Part shown: piece after piece, positions 39,583 to 48,452 of the stretch
Numbering within the stretch: position 1 is the first letter of the stretch
How the letters are laid out: every line of letters starts with the position of its first letter
IMG/VR virus record: IMGVR_UViG_3300048997_000353
Coordinates: 1 to 64,000 of that record
Reading direction: 5' to 3' (one strand)
Length of the DNA: 64,000 nucleotides
Origin: a virus
The notes under the pieces: model-generated
Seen by the model: only the letters and a program-made list of their open reading frames with translations
Told to the model about the DNA's origin: nothing
The model's database searches: none
Program-made: the position numbers and the translations under genes

Positions 39583-40311
39583 TTATGCCAAGCCCAAGAT
39601 TGCGTTGCCAGCCGTTTGCGCGGGAAACGTAATTGAGAACGTACCGTTCGTTGAGGTCTGGTCCGAACCGAAGTTCAGGACAAAACAAGCCGCGCCGCCC
39701 GCCGCGTTCAACACTTTCGAGGAGTTGTAGATCAGCGCGCCACGAGCGGCGATCGTTGCGCTCGTGAATGAGAGCGTGTTGAACAGGCAACAGGATGTAT
39801 CCGTCGATAGCACTGGCGTCGTAGACACCAGCGCGCCCCCACCCGCCGCGTAGGAGCCGGAGTTTCCCACTTCGTTCGTCGCCGAATAATTCGTGGTCGT
39901 CTTGTCGAGCGAGGCTGAGGAAGTGTACAGGGCCAGCTTGAAGGTGTCACCAAGCGTGCAGGTCCCCATAGCGCCGGAGTTGGCACTGTTGGTATTCGTG
40001 GTTGTGACGGTCGTGGCGTTCGAAGCGGTAATCGAGTAGGTGCCATTATTGGCAGCAGTACCGAATCCGGCAGCGACCATCACCTGTCCAGCCAGTCCGT
40101 TGTTTGCCCCTCCGGTCAAGGTAACGGTATATACACCCGTGCCCGCCGCTACCGATCCGGCAGTCGCGGAGATATTCGAGAAATTGTGGACACCCTGAAG
40201 AATCTGGGTCTTGAAGCTATTGCAAACGGCTTGCGTGATGACGCCAACCACGGGGAGCACGTACCAACAGTGGTGAAGCAGGAACAAAACAAGCATGTGC
40301 GCGAGCTGCAT
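39583..40311 (-). CDS. Conserved phage structural protein with hydrophobic N-terminus
   Basis: 242 residues. The body is a pattern often seen in siphophages: CNSFKTQILQGVHNFS, then DTFKLALYTSSASLDKTTTN and GTFSITFPAQTAGNAILGLA. It is probably a virion protein. Residues 1-28 (MQLAHMLVLFLLHHCWYVLP) are unusually hydrophobic, almost a membrane anchor. The ATG at 40311 has TAGGAG 8 nt upstream, so this start is supported. An internal GTG-like start near residue 23 would restore the usual family start. An Ig-like insertion lies at ~48-105. Confidence 0.65.
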   Translation of the reverse strand: MQLAHMLVLFLLHHCWYVLPVVGVITQAVCNSFKTQILQGVHNFSNISATAGSVAAGTGVYTVTLTGGANNGLAGQVMVAAGFGTAANNGTYSITASNATTVTTTNTNSANSGAMGTCTLGDTFKLALYTSSASLDKTTTNYSATNEVGNSGSYAAGGGALVSTTPVLSTDTSCCLFNTLSFTSATIAARGALIYNSSKVLNAAGGAACFVLNFGSDQTSTNGTFSITFPAQTAGNAILGLA

Positions 40312-40322
40312 TTTTTATTCTC

Positions 40323-40505
40323 CTAGAGGCTCGTTTGGCCGGCGAGCATTTTTGCCATGTACTCTTCGCTGACCTGCACATTACAATCCCTGCGGACCAG
40401 AGTGCCGTCCTCAGAGAAATATTCAGTGGTAACGATTTTCCCGCACTCCGCGTCCTTAACAGTTTCGACTTTTCGGCATCCTGTGATATCGGCGACTTCA
40501 GACAT
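40323..40505 (-). CDS. Small hypothetical protein, ends in amber
   Basis: 60 residues from the ATG at 40505 (AGGAG 10 nt upstream), starting MSEVADITGCRKVETVKDAE. The pattern GKIVTTEYFSEDGTLVRRDC is a beta-hairpin. The frame is open up to a TTG at 40622 that would overlap the glycosyltransferase stop (TTGA), adding 39 residues of less protein-like sequence. Ends in TAG. Role unknown. Confidence 0.55.
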   Translation of the reverse strand: MSEVADITGCRKVETVKDAECGKIVTTEYFSEDGTLVRRDCNVQVSEEYMAKMLAGQTSL

Positions 40506-40618
40506 TCTGGCTTGACTCCTGTCTCCGTGCATAAGGCAGCGAGAGATTCCCCGCTGCCCATACACACCCGAGAAGAGGTTCCCGTCCGGCCAACGAGTTG
40601 CCCCCTCAAGATCGTCGT

Positions 40619-41500
40619 TCAAATTTCGCCAGCTACAACGGTCGCAGGCAAATCACCCTGGTAGACGTGGGCGCCCATGTGCGTCGTCCGCACCCATGGG
40701 CACATCCAGATCTTGAATCCTATCGCTTTGCAGTCCATGCAAAACCAATAGTCCTCGGAATCGTATTCCCGCGTGTCCGGATTGATACCTACCCGAAAAA
40801 AGTCGTGGATGGGACCTGGCAAGAATGATGGGTCGCTACGCGGTTCAAACCACCGGTCCGGGTATTCCTCTTTGAACTTCAAGAAGACTTCCCGTTTAAT
40901 CATGAGCATGCCCGTGCCCATGTTCCGCATTTCCTGCATCTCGCCCATATCAATCTGCCGGATACCGTCGAATTTTTCGAAGTTGAAAACGAAATCGCCG
41001 CCGATCCTGGCGAGCTCGTCCGCGGTGAATTCCTTGTTATGCTTTCGGATGGCACGTTGCACCCGGTCCCACCGGATGCTTTTCTTGGAGCACGGAACGC
41101 CGACGATATCCCGGTCCATTTCGAGCATGCCGAGCACATCGATCGGATCAAACCCGATGTCCGCATCGATAAACAGGGCGTGTGTGCAAGTGCAGGATTT
41201 AAGGAACTGGTCGACGAGCCTGTTGCGCGCGCGGGAAATCAGAGACTCGTTGTAATTCAGAGAATATTCAAACTCGACATTCAGGGCGGTACCGCGCGGC
41301 GGTGCGGGCGGCGGCGGAAGCTGGGCGCCGGCGGCGAGCGCGGCCTCGTGGAACTTGAGCAGTTCATCGTGGTGCTTTTTATTGAGATTAATCGCCTGCA
41401 TCCACAACAGCAAACGATTGAAAGATTGGAAGAAATTCTGGGTGTTCACGCCGCCGTACATGGGCGTGAGAATGTGAAGGCTCTTACCTTCGAGACTCAA
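40619..41500 (-). CDS. GT-A glycosyltransferase
   Basis: 293 residues. An N-terminal LHILTPMYGG strand, then NYNESLISRARNRLVDQFLK and ALFIDADIGFDPIDVLGMLE: the DAD is the metal-binding DxD motif of GT-A enzymes. Later GIRQIDMGEMQEMRNMGTGM and a C-terminal EDYWFCMDCKAIGFKIWMCP complete the fold. It probably transfers a sugar from a nucleotide donor to phage DNA, protein or host glycan. TTG start in a TTGA overlap; a TTGA also joins the upstream gene. Confidence 0.8.
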   Translation of the reverse strand: MSLEGKSLHILTPMYGGVNTQNFFQSFNRLLLWMQAINLNKKHHDELLKFHEAALAAGAQLPPPPAPPRGTALNVEFEYSLNYNESLISRARNRLVDQFLKSCTCTHALFIDADIGFDPIDVLGMLEMDRDIVGVPCSKKSIRWDRVQRAIRKHNKEFTADELARIGGDFVFNFEKFDGIRQIDMGEMQEMRNMGTGMLMIKREVFLKFKEEYPDRWFEPRSDPSFLPGPIHDFFRVGINPDTREYDSEDYWFCMDCKAIGFKIWMCPWVRTTHMGAHVYQGDLPATVVAGEI

Positions 41501-41880
41501 CTATTCGATTCCGTGCCTTCCTGGTCCACTGCTAAGGATGTACTGACATTTTCTGCGGCCGGATCGCTGACTGAGTTTCCTTCCAGTAATTCGGGTGCTC
41601 TGTGCTTGAGCGCCCACCGAAGCGTGAGCGAACTCATGGCAAAGTCGTCCAAGGTTCCCTCCTGGGAAGATTCAGCGTGCTGCAACACATACTCGCCGCG
41701 CTCCATGCCATCGGCGAGTTTTCGGATGGCCTCGATTGCCAATTTCGTATTCAATCCAAACTTAAAGGATGTTTTGGCAGTTCCAATCGCGGTTGAAAAA
41801 TCATAGGACGTTACGTCTACGGGGAACTGGCTGTCCGGACCTCGAAGTTGCTTCATAGGTTCGCCTCTGAGTTGCTTCAC
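41497..41880 (-). CDS. Hypothetical protein with duplicated start region
   Basis: 127 residues from GTG at 41880 or 119 from ATG at 41856, which has AGAGGCG upstream. The first 14 residues read MKQLRGEPMKQLRG, a tandem 24-nt duplication of the start. The rest is helical (TKLAIEAIRKLADGMERGEY, then DDFAMSSLTLRWALKHRAPE). It lies between sugar enzymes. No family recognised. Confidence 0.55.
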   Translation of the reverse strand: MKQLRGEPMKQLRGPDSQFPVDVTSYDFSTAIGTAKTSFKFGLNTKLAIEAIRKLADGMERGEYVLQHAESSQEGTLDDFAMSSLTLRWALKHRAPELLEGNSVSDPAAENVSTSLAVDQEGTESNS

Positions 41881-43112
41881 AGGGCCGCGGCCCCTGCTTC
41901 CGTCGAAATTTGTTGGACGACTTCCTGCACAATGCCCATCGGATCGATCAAGACTGTATCATGAGAGATACAAATTTTGCGATACTCCGGCCAATCACAC
42001 GCCACAATAATTGTTGGACAATCCAGAACCTGAGCCATGCTGTGCGTGTGGACGGCCATCACATCATGCGCGCGCACGCGGCGCCCGCGGCTCTGCAGGG
42101 CTTGTTTCCACCATTGCCCGGGCGAATCATCGGAGATGGGCGTACCTGATTTGTAAGCCAAGCCCAGAATGCCCACATCGCCGTGCGGCTGGACCTGTTC
42201 GAGCACCGACCGGAGCATTCTCTTGTTCATGATGTCGGTGGCTTCGGCCATGGGAGACCGCTCGCCCACCATCGTTGCTACATACTGAAACATGCGGTTG
42301 TCGCGCGGAAAGCACGGACCGCCAAAGGGCAACCCCGCCCTGAGCGCGAGATGGCCCACGCGCGGATCCGCTCCGATCGCATCGAGAATCTTCTCCTGGC
42401 TCGCGCCCATCCTCTTCGCGACCAGTCCCACCTGGTTGGCAAAACTGATTTTCATGGTGATCGCGCAGTTGAGAGAGATCTTCGCGAGTTCTGCTTCGAC
42501 AAGAGACATATGCTTGGCCGGCGGATTGTGACAGACCATTTGCCGGTAAAGTTCTTCGACTTTCCGGCTGGCCGATTCACTGTCAGCGCCAATGAGCAAC
42601 AGCGACGGATGATGCAGATCCCGAATCACCGTGCCCAGCGCGATGAATTCAGGTTTGTACGCGAGGCCATAATGCTTGCCGAGCAGCCGGTCCAGGAGCG
42701 GTGCCGCCCGGCCCGCACAAAATCCTGGCGTGACCGTCGAATTCACGATGAACAAATAATTGCGTCGGCCCTGCCTGGCAACTTCCCGCGCCACGGCCGC
42801 AATTGCCGTGAGCAGGTGTCCGTGATCGAAACTGCCATCGCTCAAGCTGGGCGTGGCTGTGACGAACAAACATGCATCGCTCAACTGCACTGCGTCCTGT
42901 ACATTGATCGTAGCGGATAGATTATTTCTGACAGTGGATAGGTCCAGGTAATCCTGCAGATCAGGTTCCGCCACGGGAGCCTGGCGGGCGTTGACGAGCT
43001 GCACTTTCTGAATGTCCAGATCGAAGCCAACCGTCGGAACATCGGACGCCGCGAATACGGCCGCAATGGGTGCGCCCAATTTTCCCAAACCACACACTGC
43101 TATTCCGCGCAT
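41877..43112 (-). CDS. UDP-glucose/GDP-mannose 6-dehydrogenase family enzyme
   Basis: 411 residues with all family landmarks: Rossmann loop GLGKLGAPIAAVFA, then NSTVTPGF, KPEFIALGTVIRDLHHPS, the helix AELAKISLNCAITMKISFAN with Lys211, the catalytic Cys267 in FGGPCFPRDNRM, and the second NAD-like domain GILGLAYKSGT. It oxidises the C6 of a nucleotide sugar to the uronic acid by two NAD-dependent steps. With neighbouring glycosyltransferases it would supply uronate for a glycan. The ATG at 43112 follows AGGCGG. Confidence 0.85.
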   Translation of the reverse strand: MRGIAVCGLGKLGAPIAAVFAASDVPTVGFDLDIQKVQLVNARQAPVAEPDLQDYLDLSTVRNNLSATINVQDAVQLSDACLFVTATPSLSDGSFDHGHLLTAIAAVAREVARQGRRNYLFIVNSTVTPGFCAGRAAPLLDRLLGKHYGLAYKPEFIALGTVIRDLHHPSLLLIGADSESASRKVEELYRQMVCHNPPAKHMSLVEAELAKISLNCAITMKISFANQVGLVAKRMGASQEKILDAIGADPRVGHLALRAGLPFGGPCFPRDNRMFQYVATMVGERSPMAEATDIMNKRMLRSVLEQVQPHGDVGILGLAYKSGTPISDDSPGQWWKQALQSRGRRVRAHDVMAVHTHSMAQVLDCPTIIVACDWPEYRKICISHDTVLIDPMGIVQEVVQQISTEAGAAAL

Positions 43113-43651
43113 TTTCGGCCGCCTGTCAAGAAGTTGAACGGCTTCCTTACACCGCCACTGTTATGTTCCGCAGCTTGGAGCGCGAGTTTTAAGCGATGGA
43201 TCGGTTTCATACGTCCGGTTGAGAACAGGGATCCGCGCGCCGCCATTTCAGCGCAGCCGCAGGCGTCGTAGCCATCCAGATTCTCGGCCACTTGATAATC
43301 AGAATCAATTCTAAACAGCCGGCCAGCGTATCCAACTAGGAACGTGCCGCCTGACTCTTGTTCCTTTTCCCTTGTTGCCCAACCTCCATCCTTAAAGACT
43401 TTGCGGATTTCTTCCACGACCACACAGACCATGTACGGAAAAACGCCCATGGCCGTCGGCCGCGGAGTGAAAGGCGGCGCGTAGCGAAGTAACTGGCCCA
43501 TCCTGAAACTCGACGTAAACCCCATAATGAATCGGCCCGCCACAAATATTTTTTCATCTGATCTCAGTGACAGATCGTAACCACCGAGAGCAGCGGAGTC
43601 GGCTCCCATATGAATACGGTCCTTGTCTATAATTCCTACAATGCAGGTCAT
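43100..43651 (-). CDS. Proteasome-beta-like Ntn hydrolase
   Basis: 183 residues from the ATG at 43651 (AGGAG just upstream). The first residues MTCIVGIIDKDRIHMGADSA leave Thr at the N-terminus after Met removal. Counting that Thr as 1, Asp17 (GADSA) and Lys33 (DEKIF) fall exactly at the catalytic positions of the proteasome beta/HslV family. GFTSSFRMGQLL is the next conserved strand. It should be an N-terminal-nucleophile peptidase, possibly for protein processing in the virion or host. No ATPase partner is seen. Ends in TAG. Confidence 0.75.
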   Translation of the reverse strand: MTCIVGIIDKDRIHMGADSAALGGYDLSLRSDEKIFVAGRFIMGFTSSFRMGQLLRYAPPFTPRPTAMGVFPYMVCVVVEEIRKVFKDGGWATREKEQESGGTFLVGYAGRLFRIDSDYQVAENLDGYDACGCAEMAARGSLFSTGRMKPIHRLKLALQAAEHNSGGVRKPFNFLTGGRKCAE

Positions 43652-44442
43652 GCTCTCCTCGCAACGATGAGCAAATGCCAGCCCAACAGTTTCTCCAAAA
43701 GCTGGAATAGCGGCTTCGGCATCCAGCGGTAATACCAGCACTTTACATATCTGTGCTCGATGTAATCTGAAACCTTCCATGGGAAGATGTGTGTTTTTCT
43801 AATGCTCACAACTTCAAACCCGCAGGCCCGCAAAAGTTCTCGTGCTTGCCGTCCGGAATAAACGCGCGCGATCGGACAGCCGGCCTGCGCTTCGGGCTGG
43901 TGTTCCAAGAGATTTTTGATGGACCATTTCGCGTAGAGCATGATGCGCAGTTCGCCGTCATCGCGAAGGCAGGCTCTCATGTTCTTAAGGACGGCGCCTG
44001 GGTGGGGTGTGTGATGCAAAACTCCGAACGCGTAGGCCAGATCAAATCCTTCATTGCTGATTCGCGGTGGCAGCGGATCTTCTGCATTGGCACAGAGGAA
44101 TGCTGCGTTTTTATAACCTTTGTTGGCAACTCGATTGAACGCGAGCGTAATACTCTGCGAAGACAGATCAACGGCATCGATGTGAAACACGCCCGCCCGG
44201 CAGAACTCCAACGTGTCGGTTCCGATTCCGCAGCCGATTTCCAGCACGCGCTTATTTCTCCAGCGGGGATTGCGGCCGATACCGGACCAGGCTCCAAATT
44301 GAGCGAATATCGGAATATGCGGCTCGACTAAATATTTGCGGTTTGTTACCTCACGTGACCACAAATCGCTGCCGGTAGGGGCCTTGGAGTGGCGCACGTT
44401 GCACGGGCGCTTGTCCCAAAAGGCTTGGACCTGCTCGATCAC
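43648..44442 (-). CDS. Class I SAM-dependent methyltransferase
   Basis: 264 residues from the GTG at 44442, overlapping the upstream stop as GTGA. SAM-binding motif I RVLEIGCGIGTDTLEF near 67-80, acidic residue after strand 2 (IDAVDLS), then FDLAYAFGVLHHTPHPGAVL, the UbiE/type-11 signature. The C-terminal ~90 residues include an amphipathic W/Y-rich stretch (YVKCWYYRWMPKPL). The substrate may be a sugar or lipid of the glycan made by neighbouring enzymes. Confidence 0.8.
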   Translation of the reverse strand: MIEQVQAFWDKRPCNVRHSKAPTGSDLWSREVTNRKYLVEPHIPIFAQFGAWSGIGRNPRWRNKRVLEIGCGIGTDTLEFCRAGVFHIDAVDLSSQSITLAFNRVANKGYKNAAFLCANAEDPLPPRISNEGFDLAYAFGVLHHTPHPGAVLKNMRACLRDDGELRIMLYAKWSIKNLLEHQPEAQAGCPIARVYSGRQARELLRACGFEVVSIRKTHIFPWKVSDYIEHRYVKCWYYRWMPKPLFQLLEKLLGWHLLIVARRA

Positions 44443-45833
44443 GAACCGCCCCAAGTCTTACCGCACTGTTGGCATCTCCTGCCATTTGAAAAAATAATCG
44501 TGCACTCTGCGCTGCAATGGGGACAGATGGCGAGAGGCGCTGGCTGTGGAATGTCCGCCGCCGCCCGGATCCGGCGGTGCGTCACATCGTCCATCTTGTT
44601 GGACCTGTAATAATAGTGGTACATCACTTCGGGAACATAGTGTTCCAGTTTTACAACATTCAATTCCCGCAACGCATCGGACCAACGGTGATCCTCGCCG
44701 AAACCGCCGTCCATGGAAACCTTGAGTGCGAGCGACGTCAGGATCGGATTGACGTGCGAGATGTCCCGGTAGTGACCGTCCTGATCTGAATTCCAACCAT
44801 CGTATTTCAGGGAATGATAGGTAGGCTTCATCGCGTCGCCATCGATATAGCACTGCAATTGGAAGCCGACATAATCAATGCCATCAAGCAAGGGCAGAAT
44901 ACTTTCCACATAATCCGGAGCGACAATATCGTCGTCGTCGACGAAGCAGCTATATTCTCCGACCGCTTGCTCGCGCATGGCCTGGCGGTTTTCCCCGAGG
45001 CCCATATTTTCATCGAACAAGCGAATGTCGATTTCCACGCCGGGCGCGCGATCGACTTGCGGCTGCAGGACAGCCAGCAGCTTCTCCAGAAAATCGGCGC
45101 GCGACGGCTGCGTCAAAATCATGATTGTCCATTTTGTCGGCACTTTGACTTCTCCCCTGATTGCTTTTTTTAGTTTTTCCACGTCAGCCTTTCTTCGAAG
45201 AGTAAGCGCCTGATAGGTTCCTTCCACCCAATCGCCCTCGTGCCTTTCCAGCCGTTCCTGGGTGGTTTTGTCGATCTGCGCTTTACCGAAGACGTGATGC
45301 ATGTGCTCGATCACAACGGTGGGCAGATAGCGGCGGCGACCCAATTGATTTGCAAGAAAATTGATCCACGTATCGCCAAAGTCAGAGCTGAAATAGGGCG
45401 GCACGAAATACCCGACAGCTTCGACCCAGCGGCGGTGCACGAACGGATGGGCGCCGGCCTTGTCTGGAGCTGGCCCTCCATCGTTTCCATGGACCATCAG
45501 GATCCGGTCCAGGCAGGGAGAAAATGCTTCTTCGACGAGCCGATTCCAGCCTGGCGTGTGGAAGATCACGTCGTCATTGCATTGCATGACGATATCGCCC
45601 TTGGCTATTTTGAAAAGTTCATTCCAGGTCTGCGTGAGCAGAATTCGCGGACCCACGATATAGCGGATTCCGAGCTGCTCTGCCATCGTCGCAGATGGTT
45701 TGTCGTCATCGTCCACGTAGACAATAATTTCGACTGGATGAGTTGAATCCATCTCAACGGAGCGCCGGATTGACTCGACCGTGCGTGCTAGTCCGGCCGG
45801 CCGGCCGCGGGTGGGAAAGAGAACAGAGATCAT
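44439..45833 (-). CDS. Double glycosyltransferase with C-terminal zinc ribbon
   Basis: 464 residues. The N-terminal GT2-like domain (MISVLFPTRGRPAGLARTVE, VDDDDKPSA, MQCNDDVIFHTPGW) is followed at ~235 by a second GT-A domain (KWTIMILTQPSRADFLEKLL, then GEYSCFVDDDDIVAPDYVES). The last 35 residues are CPHC...CQQCGKTW, a zinc ribbon. Two active sites in one chain suggest stepwise addition of two sugars. ATGA and GTGA junctions on both sides. Confidence 0.8.
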   Translation of the reverse strand: MISVLFPTRGRPAGLARTVESIRRSVEMDSTHPVEIIVYVDDDDKPSATMAEQLGIRYIVGPRILLTQTWNELFKIAKGDIVMQCNDDVIFHTPGWNRLVEEAFSPCLDRILMVHGNDGGPAPDKAGAHPFVHRRWVEAVGYFVPPYFSSDFGDTWINFLANQLGRRRYLPTVVIEHMHHVFGKAQIDKTTQERLERHEGDWVEGTYQALTLRRKADVEKLKKAIRGEVKVPTKWTIMILTQPSRADFLEKLLAVLQPQVDRAPGVEIDIRLFDENMGLGENRQAMREQAVGEYSCFVDDDDIVAPDYVESILPLLDGIDYVGFQLQCYIDGDAMKPTYHSLKYDGWNSDQDGHYRDISHVNPILTSLALKVSMDGGFGEDHRWSDALRELNVVKLEHYVPEVMYHYYYRSNKMDDVTHRRIRAAADIPQPAPLAICPHCSAECTIIFSNGRRCQQCGKTWGGS

Positions 45834-46036
45834 TCGCCTCTCCAGATTTGATTGACTCGATCCCTCGTGGTTTCCTTGAATAAAACAGCGCCACTCGGAA
45901 GATCGTCACAATGTTCAAACCAGAAGTTAGCTCCCTCCGGATCCGAGAGAATATTGAAAACATCGGGAACCAACTGGTTATCGCTAATTTCTAGAAACTG
46001 TTCCGCGCCGTTCGTGAATTTCAAAATCAGTTTCAT
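45830..46036 (-). CDS. Small hypothetical protein
   Basis: 68 residues from the ATG at 46036 (ATGA overlap), starting MKLILKFTNGAEQFLEISDN. It has a beta-alpha-beta pattern and is acidic. It is coupled to glycosyltransferase and methyltransferase genes. No family recognised. Confidence 0.55.
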   Translation of the reverse strand: MKLILKFTNGAEQFLEISDNQLVPDVFNILSDPEGANFWFEHCDDLPSGAVLFKETTRDRVNQIWRGE

Positions 46037-46572
46037 GCAGGCCTCTGGAAAATGGCCAGCCCCACGATGCTGGGAAAGACCAGGTGTGGCCAATGGAGCT
46101 GCTGAAAATAATCGTAGAGTTCTGCGCAATCAAAACCCACGTCGTGCATGGCCACAATGCCAAGCGGGGCGACGTTGTGATTGCCCAGAAGTTCTAATTC
46201 TTCTAGACGGACTGGTTGTATTCCTGAATCGATAAAAACGAAATCAATGTCCGTGAGCGATACCGACTGAATCAAAACCTTGCCCTGTGATTCCATGACG
46301 GTTACTGGAAGGCCCTGCAGCCGGATCGAGGCGGCTTTGACAGTTTCCGGATCCACGTCGCAAGTCAACAGCCGTCCAAACCCATTTTTAAGCAGAGCCT
46401 TGCCGATCTGTTCCGCGCTATCCCCGACATACGTGCCGGTTTCGAGGCAGAGTCGCGGCTTCACCAGCCGCACCAGCCCATGCAGAAACTCACCAACCTC
46501 GACTTCCACTCCCTTCTGTCTTATGTATAGGTCTTTTCGATTACAGGCTGGGATCTGCGGGTAAAGTCTCAT
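46033..46572 (-). CDS. SAM-dependent methyltransferase (O-methyltransferase-like)
   Basis: 179 residues. CLETGTYVGDSAEQIGKALL is motif I, LLTCDVDPETVKAASI gives the acidic ribose-binding residue, and IDFVFIDSGIQPVRLEELEL with APLGIVAMHDVGFDC completes the fold. This is the cephalosporin-hydroxylase/O-methyltransferase-like group (methyltransf_24). Substrate unknown, presumably in the same glycan pathway. Confidence 0.75.
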   Translation of the reverse strand: MRLYPQIPACNRKDLYIRQKGVEVEVGEFLHGLVRLVKPRLCLETGTYVGDSAEQIGKALLKNGFGRLLTCDVDPETVKAASIRLQGLPVTVMESQGKVLIQSVSLTDIDFVFIDSGIQPVRLEELELLGNHNVAPLGIVAMHDVGFDCAELYDYFQQLHWPHLVFPSIVGLAIFQRPA

Positions 46573-47615
46573 ACGCCAACTTTCGCTGTGACCGGGGCGA
46601 GTAATTTCTCAAGCATTTGCTCCAAGGTGAATTCCCGATGGACGAGTTCGCAGCCGGCGCGCGCGATCCGTTCGCGGTCCGCATCATCTTCCATGAAATG
46701 CAGAATGTCCTTGGCATTTTGTTTCAGGTAGCCCGGATCGTAATAGACCAGGTGCTCGTTATTTTTGAAGAGCACATTATTTTTCGAGGATCCACCCGGC
46801 ATCCTGGGATACATGACGAACGTTCCACAGGCCATCACTTCGAACACCTTGCAGACGAGCAGCCTCGACATGGGCGGCAGACAGAAAAACACTTTGATCT
46901 GGCGATAGTTTTCCGCGAGCAGTTCCGTGCTTTCGAGTTCCAGCACGCCGCCGATGTCCTGCACGAGAACTTGGCCGTGATGAAACGTCACCGAATCCGG
47001 TAAAAACGGTGCGAGCTTGGAGAGATATTCCTGCCGCAAGGGGTACAGTGAACCGATGAAACCAAGCGCGTACTTCTTTTCATTATACGCGCACGTTTTC
47101 AGCCATTCCTCGCTCGTGTCCGGAAAAGCATGTATCCCTGTGAGTTTTTTAAGTCCCGGCTTGAACATTGTTGTGTCGGCACCGAACGGTAGCCAATCAC
47201 CGCCATACTTGTCGGCATCCTGCGCCGCCGGAAAAGAATAAAAATTGGCCCAGCGTTTGAGCTCATCGAGCCGTGCCGGCAAACCCAGGTCCGTACGGTC
47301 CATCGTTTCATCGAACCTGGCAATCACTGGCACTTTCAAATCCTTCCAGCGACCCTCGTACACATCCGCAAGCCAAGCCTGCGTGTATTCATGAAACGCG
47401 CTGATCACCACGTCACAGGAATTCAGATCCTCGATCGACGGCATTTTGTTTCGAAGAAACTGGATCCCCGGAAGCTGCACACCCGGATGATTCCCAGGGA
47501 ACGGACAATCCAAAACTTCGTGTCCCATTCGTTCAAGTGTGAGGCGGTAGCCGCCCAGGGTAAACCAAGATGCTAAAACATTGCGGGGGTAGAACAGAGC
47601 AATTTTCACAGGCAA
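46569..47615 (-). CDS. CgeB-like GT-B glycosyltransferase
   Basis: 348 residues. The N-terminal half is a GT-B Rossmann domain (KIALFYPRNVLASWFTLGGY, CDVVISAFHEY). The second half holds GFIGSLYPLRQEYLSKL, and the donor-binding block LLVCKVFEVMACGTFVMYPR with nearby EHLVYYD, as in CgeB/group-1 enzymes. It starts at TTG 47615, or at GTG 47609. First gene of the carbohydrate island in transcription order. Confidence 0.75.
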   Translation of the reverse strand: MPVKIALFYPRNVLASWFTLGGYRLTLERMGHEVLDCPFPGNHPGVQLPGIQFLRNKMPSIEDLNSCDVVISAFHEYTQAWLADVYEGRWKDLKVPVIARFDETMDRTDLGLPARLDELKRWANFYSFPAAQDADKYGGDWLPFGADTTMFKPGLKKLTGIHAFPDTSEEWLKTCAYNEKKYALGFIGSLYPLRQEYLSKLAPFLPDSVTFHHGQVLVQDIGGVLELESTELLAENYRQIKVFFCLPPMSRLLVCKVFEVMACGTFVMYPRMPGGSSKNNVLFKNNEHLVYYDPGYLKQNAKDILHFMEDDADRERIARAGCELVHREFTLEQMLEKLLAPVTAKVGV

Positions 47616-47635
47616 GACTCTACCATCAAACGGGA

Positions 47636-47785
47636 TTATTTCTGTTTCGATTTTTGGGGTTGCTGTTTCTGCTGTTGTTCCTGCTGCTGCTTAGTAAGCT
47701 GTTTCTGTAATTCGATTTTCAGGATTTCGTTTTCAACATAGAGCTGCCCAATCTTCCCGTATAGAGTTGCAACCGTGATTTCCAT
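47636..47785 (-). CDS. Small coiled-coil protein
   Basis: 49 residues from the ATG at 47785, with AAAAGGAAAATC upstream. Reads MEITVATLYGKIGQLYVENE, a leucine-zipper-like heptad pattern, then a Gln/Lys-rich tail. Similar short proteins accompany head-fibre genes and may be oligomerisation or assembly factors. No function assigned. Confidence 0.55.
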   Translation of the reverse strand: MEITVATLYGKIGQLYVENEILKIELQKQLTKQQQEQQQKQQPQKSKQK

Positions 47786-47795
47786 GATTTTCCTT

Positions 47796-48452
47796 TTAGG
47801 AAGTGCTGTCCGTGATGAGTCCGTATGCGGCGAGAGCGGTGAGCAAACTGGCGAGCGCGGCGTTCGCGCCCTTCGATCCGCTGACGGTTTGTTTCGCTGC
47901 GGGCGTTGTGGAGAAGAAGCCGACATCCCCATTTATCTGAAGAGCATTATCCGCTTGAAGATTACCTCCAAAACGCCACAGCGACGCTGATGCATTCCAT
48001 CCCAATGAACCGCCAGAAACAGCTTCGTCGGCGTAAATAGCGAAATCGCCTGACTGGAAAGCATTGATTGCTGCGAACCTGCTAGGGGCGGCCTTGTCAT
48101 AAAAAACTACGTTGAACACAGCGTTACTATTACTGTCCGTTCCCAAAGCTAGCAGCGCATGTTCGCCGTCAAAATTACCTACACCTTTCCCCGAGATGAC
48201 GATCTCGCACTCGTCAAATTCCAAAACATGCCCACCCATCGCAAACGTCTTATCCGCCGTGGGATCTAGGATCTGATCGAGCGTGGGAAAGCTTCCGCCC
48301 CCGCCACCACCGCCGATAGCTGCGCCAGCCGCATAAATCTGGCCTGTTACATCGTCGATTTCCAGCGATGGAATAATGGCTCCGTTAGATTGCTGTTCAA
48401 AAACTGGCGAGGAATTGCCAACAGGAATTGCGACCAATCTTCGCAGTGCCAT
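47796..48452 (-). CDS. Head-fibre-like structural protein
   Basis: 218 residues. After a Gly-rich hinge (AAIGGGGGGGSFP) the chain is beta-rich and ends in GDVGFFSTTPAAKQTVSGSK, then NAALASLLTALAAYGLITDS. I know this ending from many phage head-fibre and tail-fibre genes. It is probably a surface fibre attached to the capsid. TAATG junction with the next gene upstream. Confidence 0.7.
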   Translation of the reverse strand: MALRRLVAIPVGNSSPVFEQQSNGAIIPSLEIDDVTGQIYAAGAAIGGGGGGGSFPTLDQILDPTADKTFAMGGHVLEFDECEIVISGKGVGNFDGEHALLALGTDSNSNAVFNVVFYDKAAPSRFAAINAFQSGDFAIYADEAVSGGSLGWNASASLWRFGGNLQADNALQINGDVGFFSTTPAAKQTVSGSKGANAALASLLTALAAYGLITDSTS

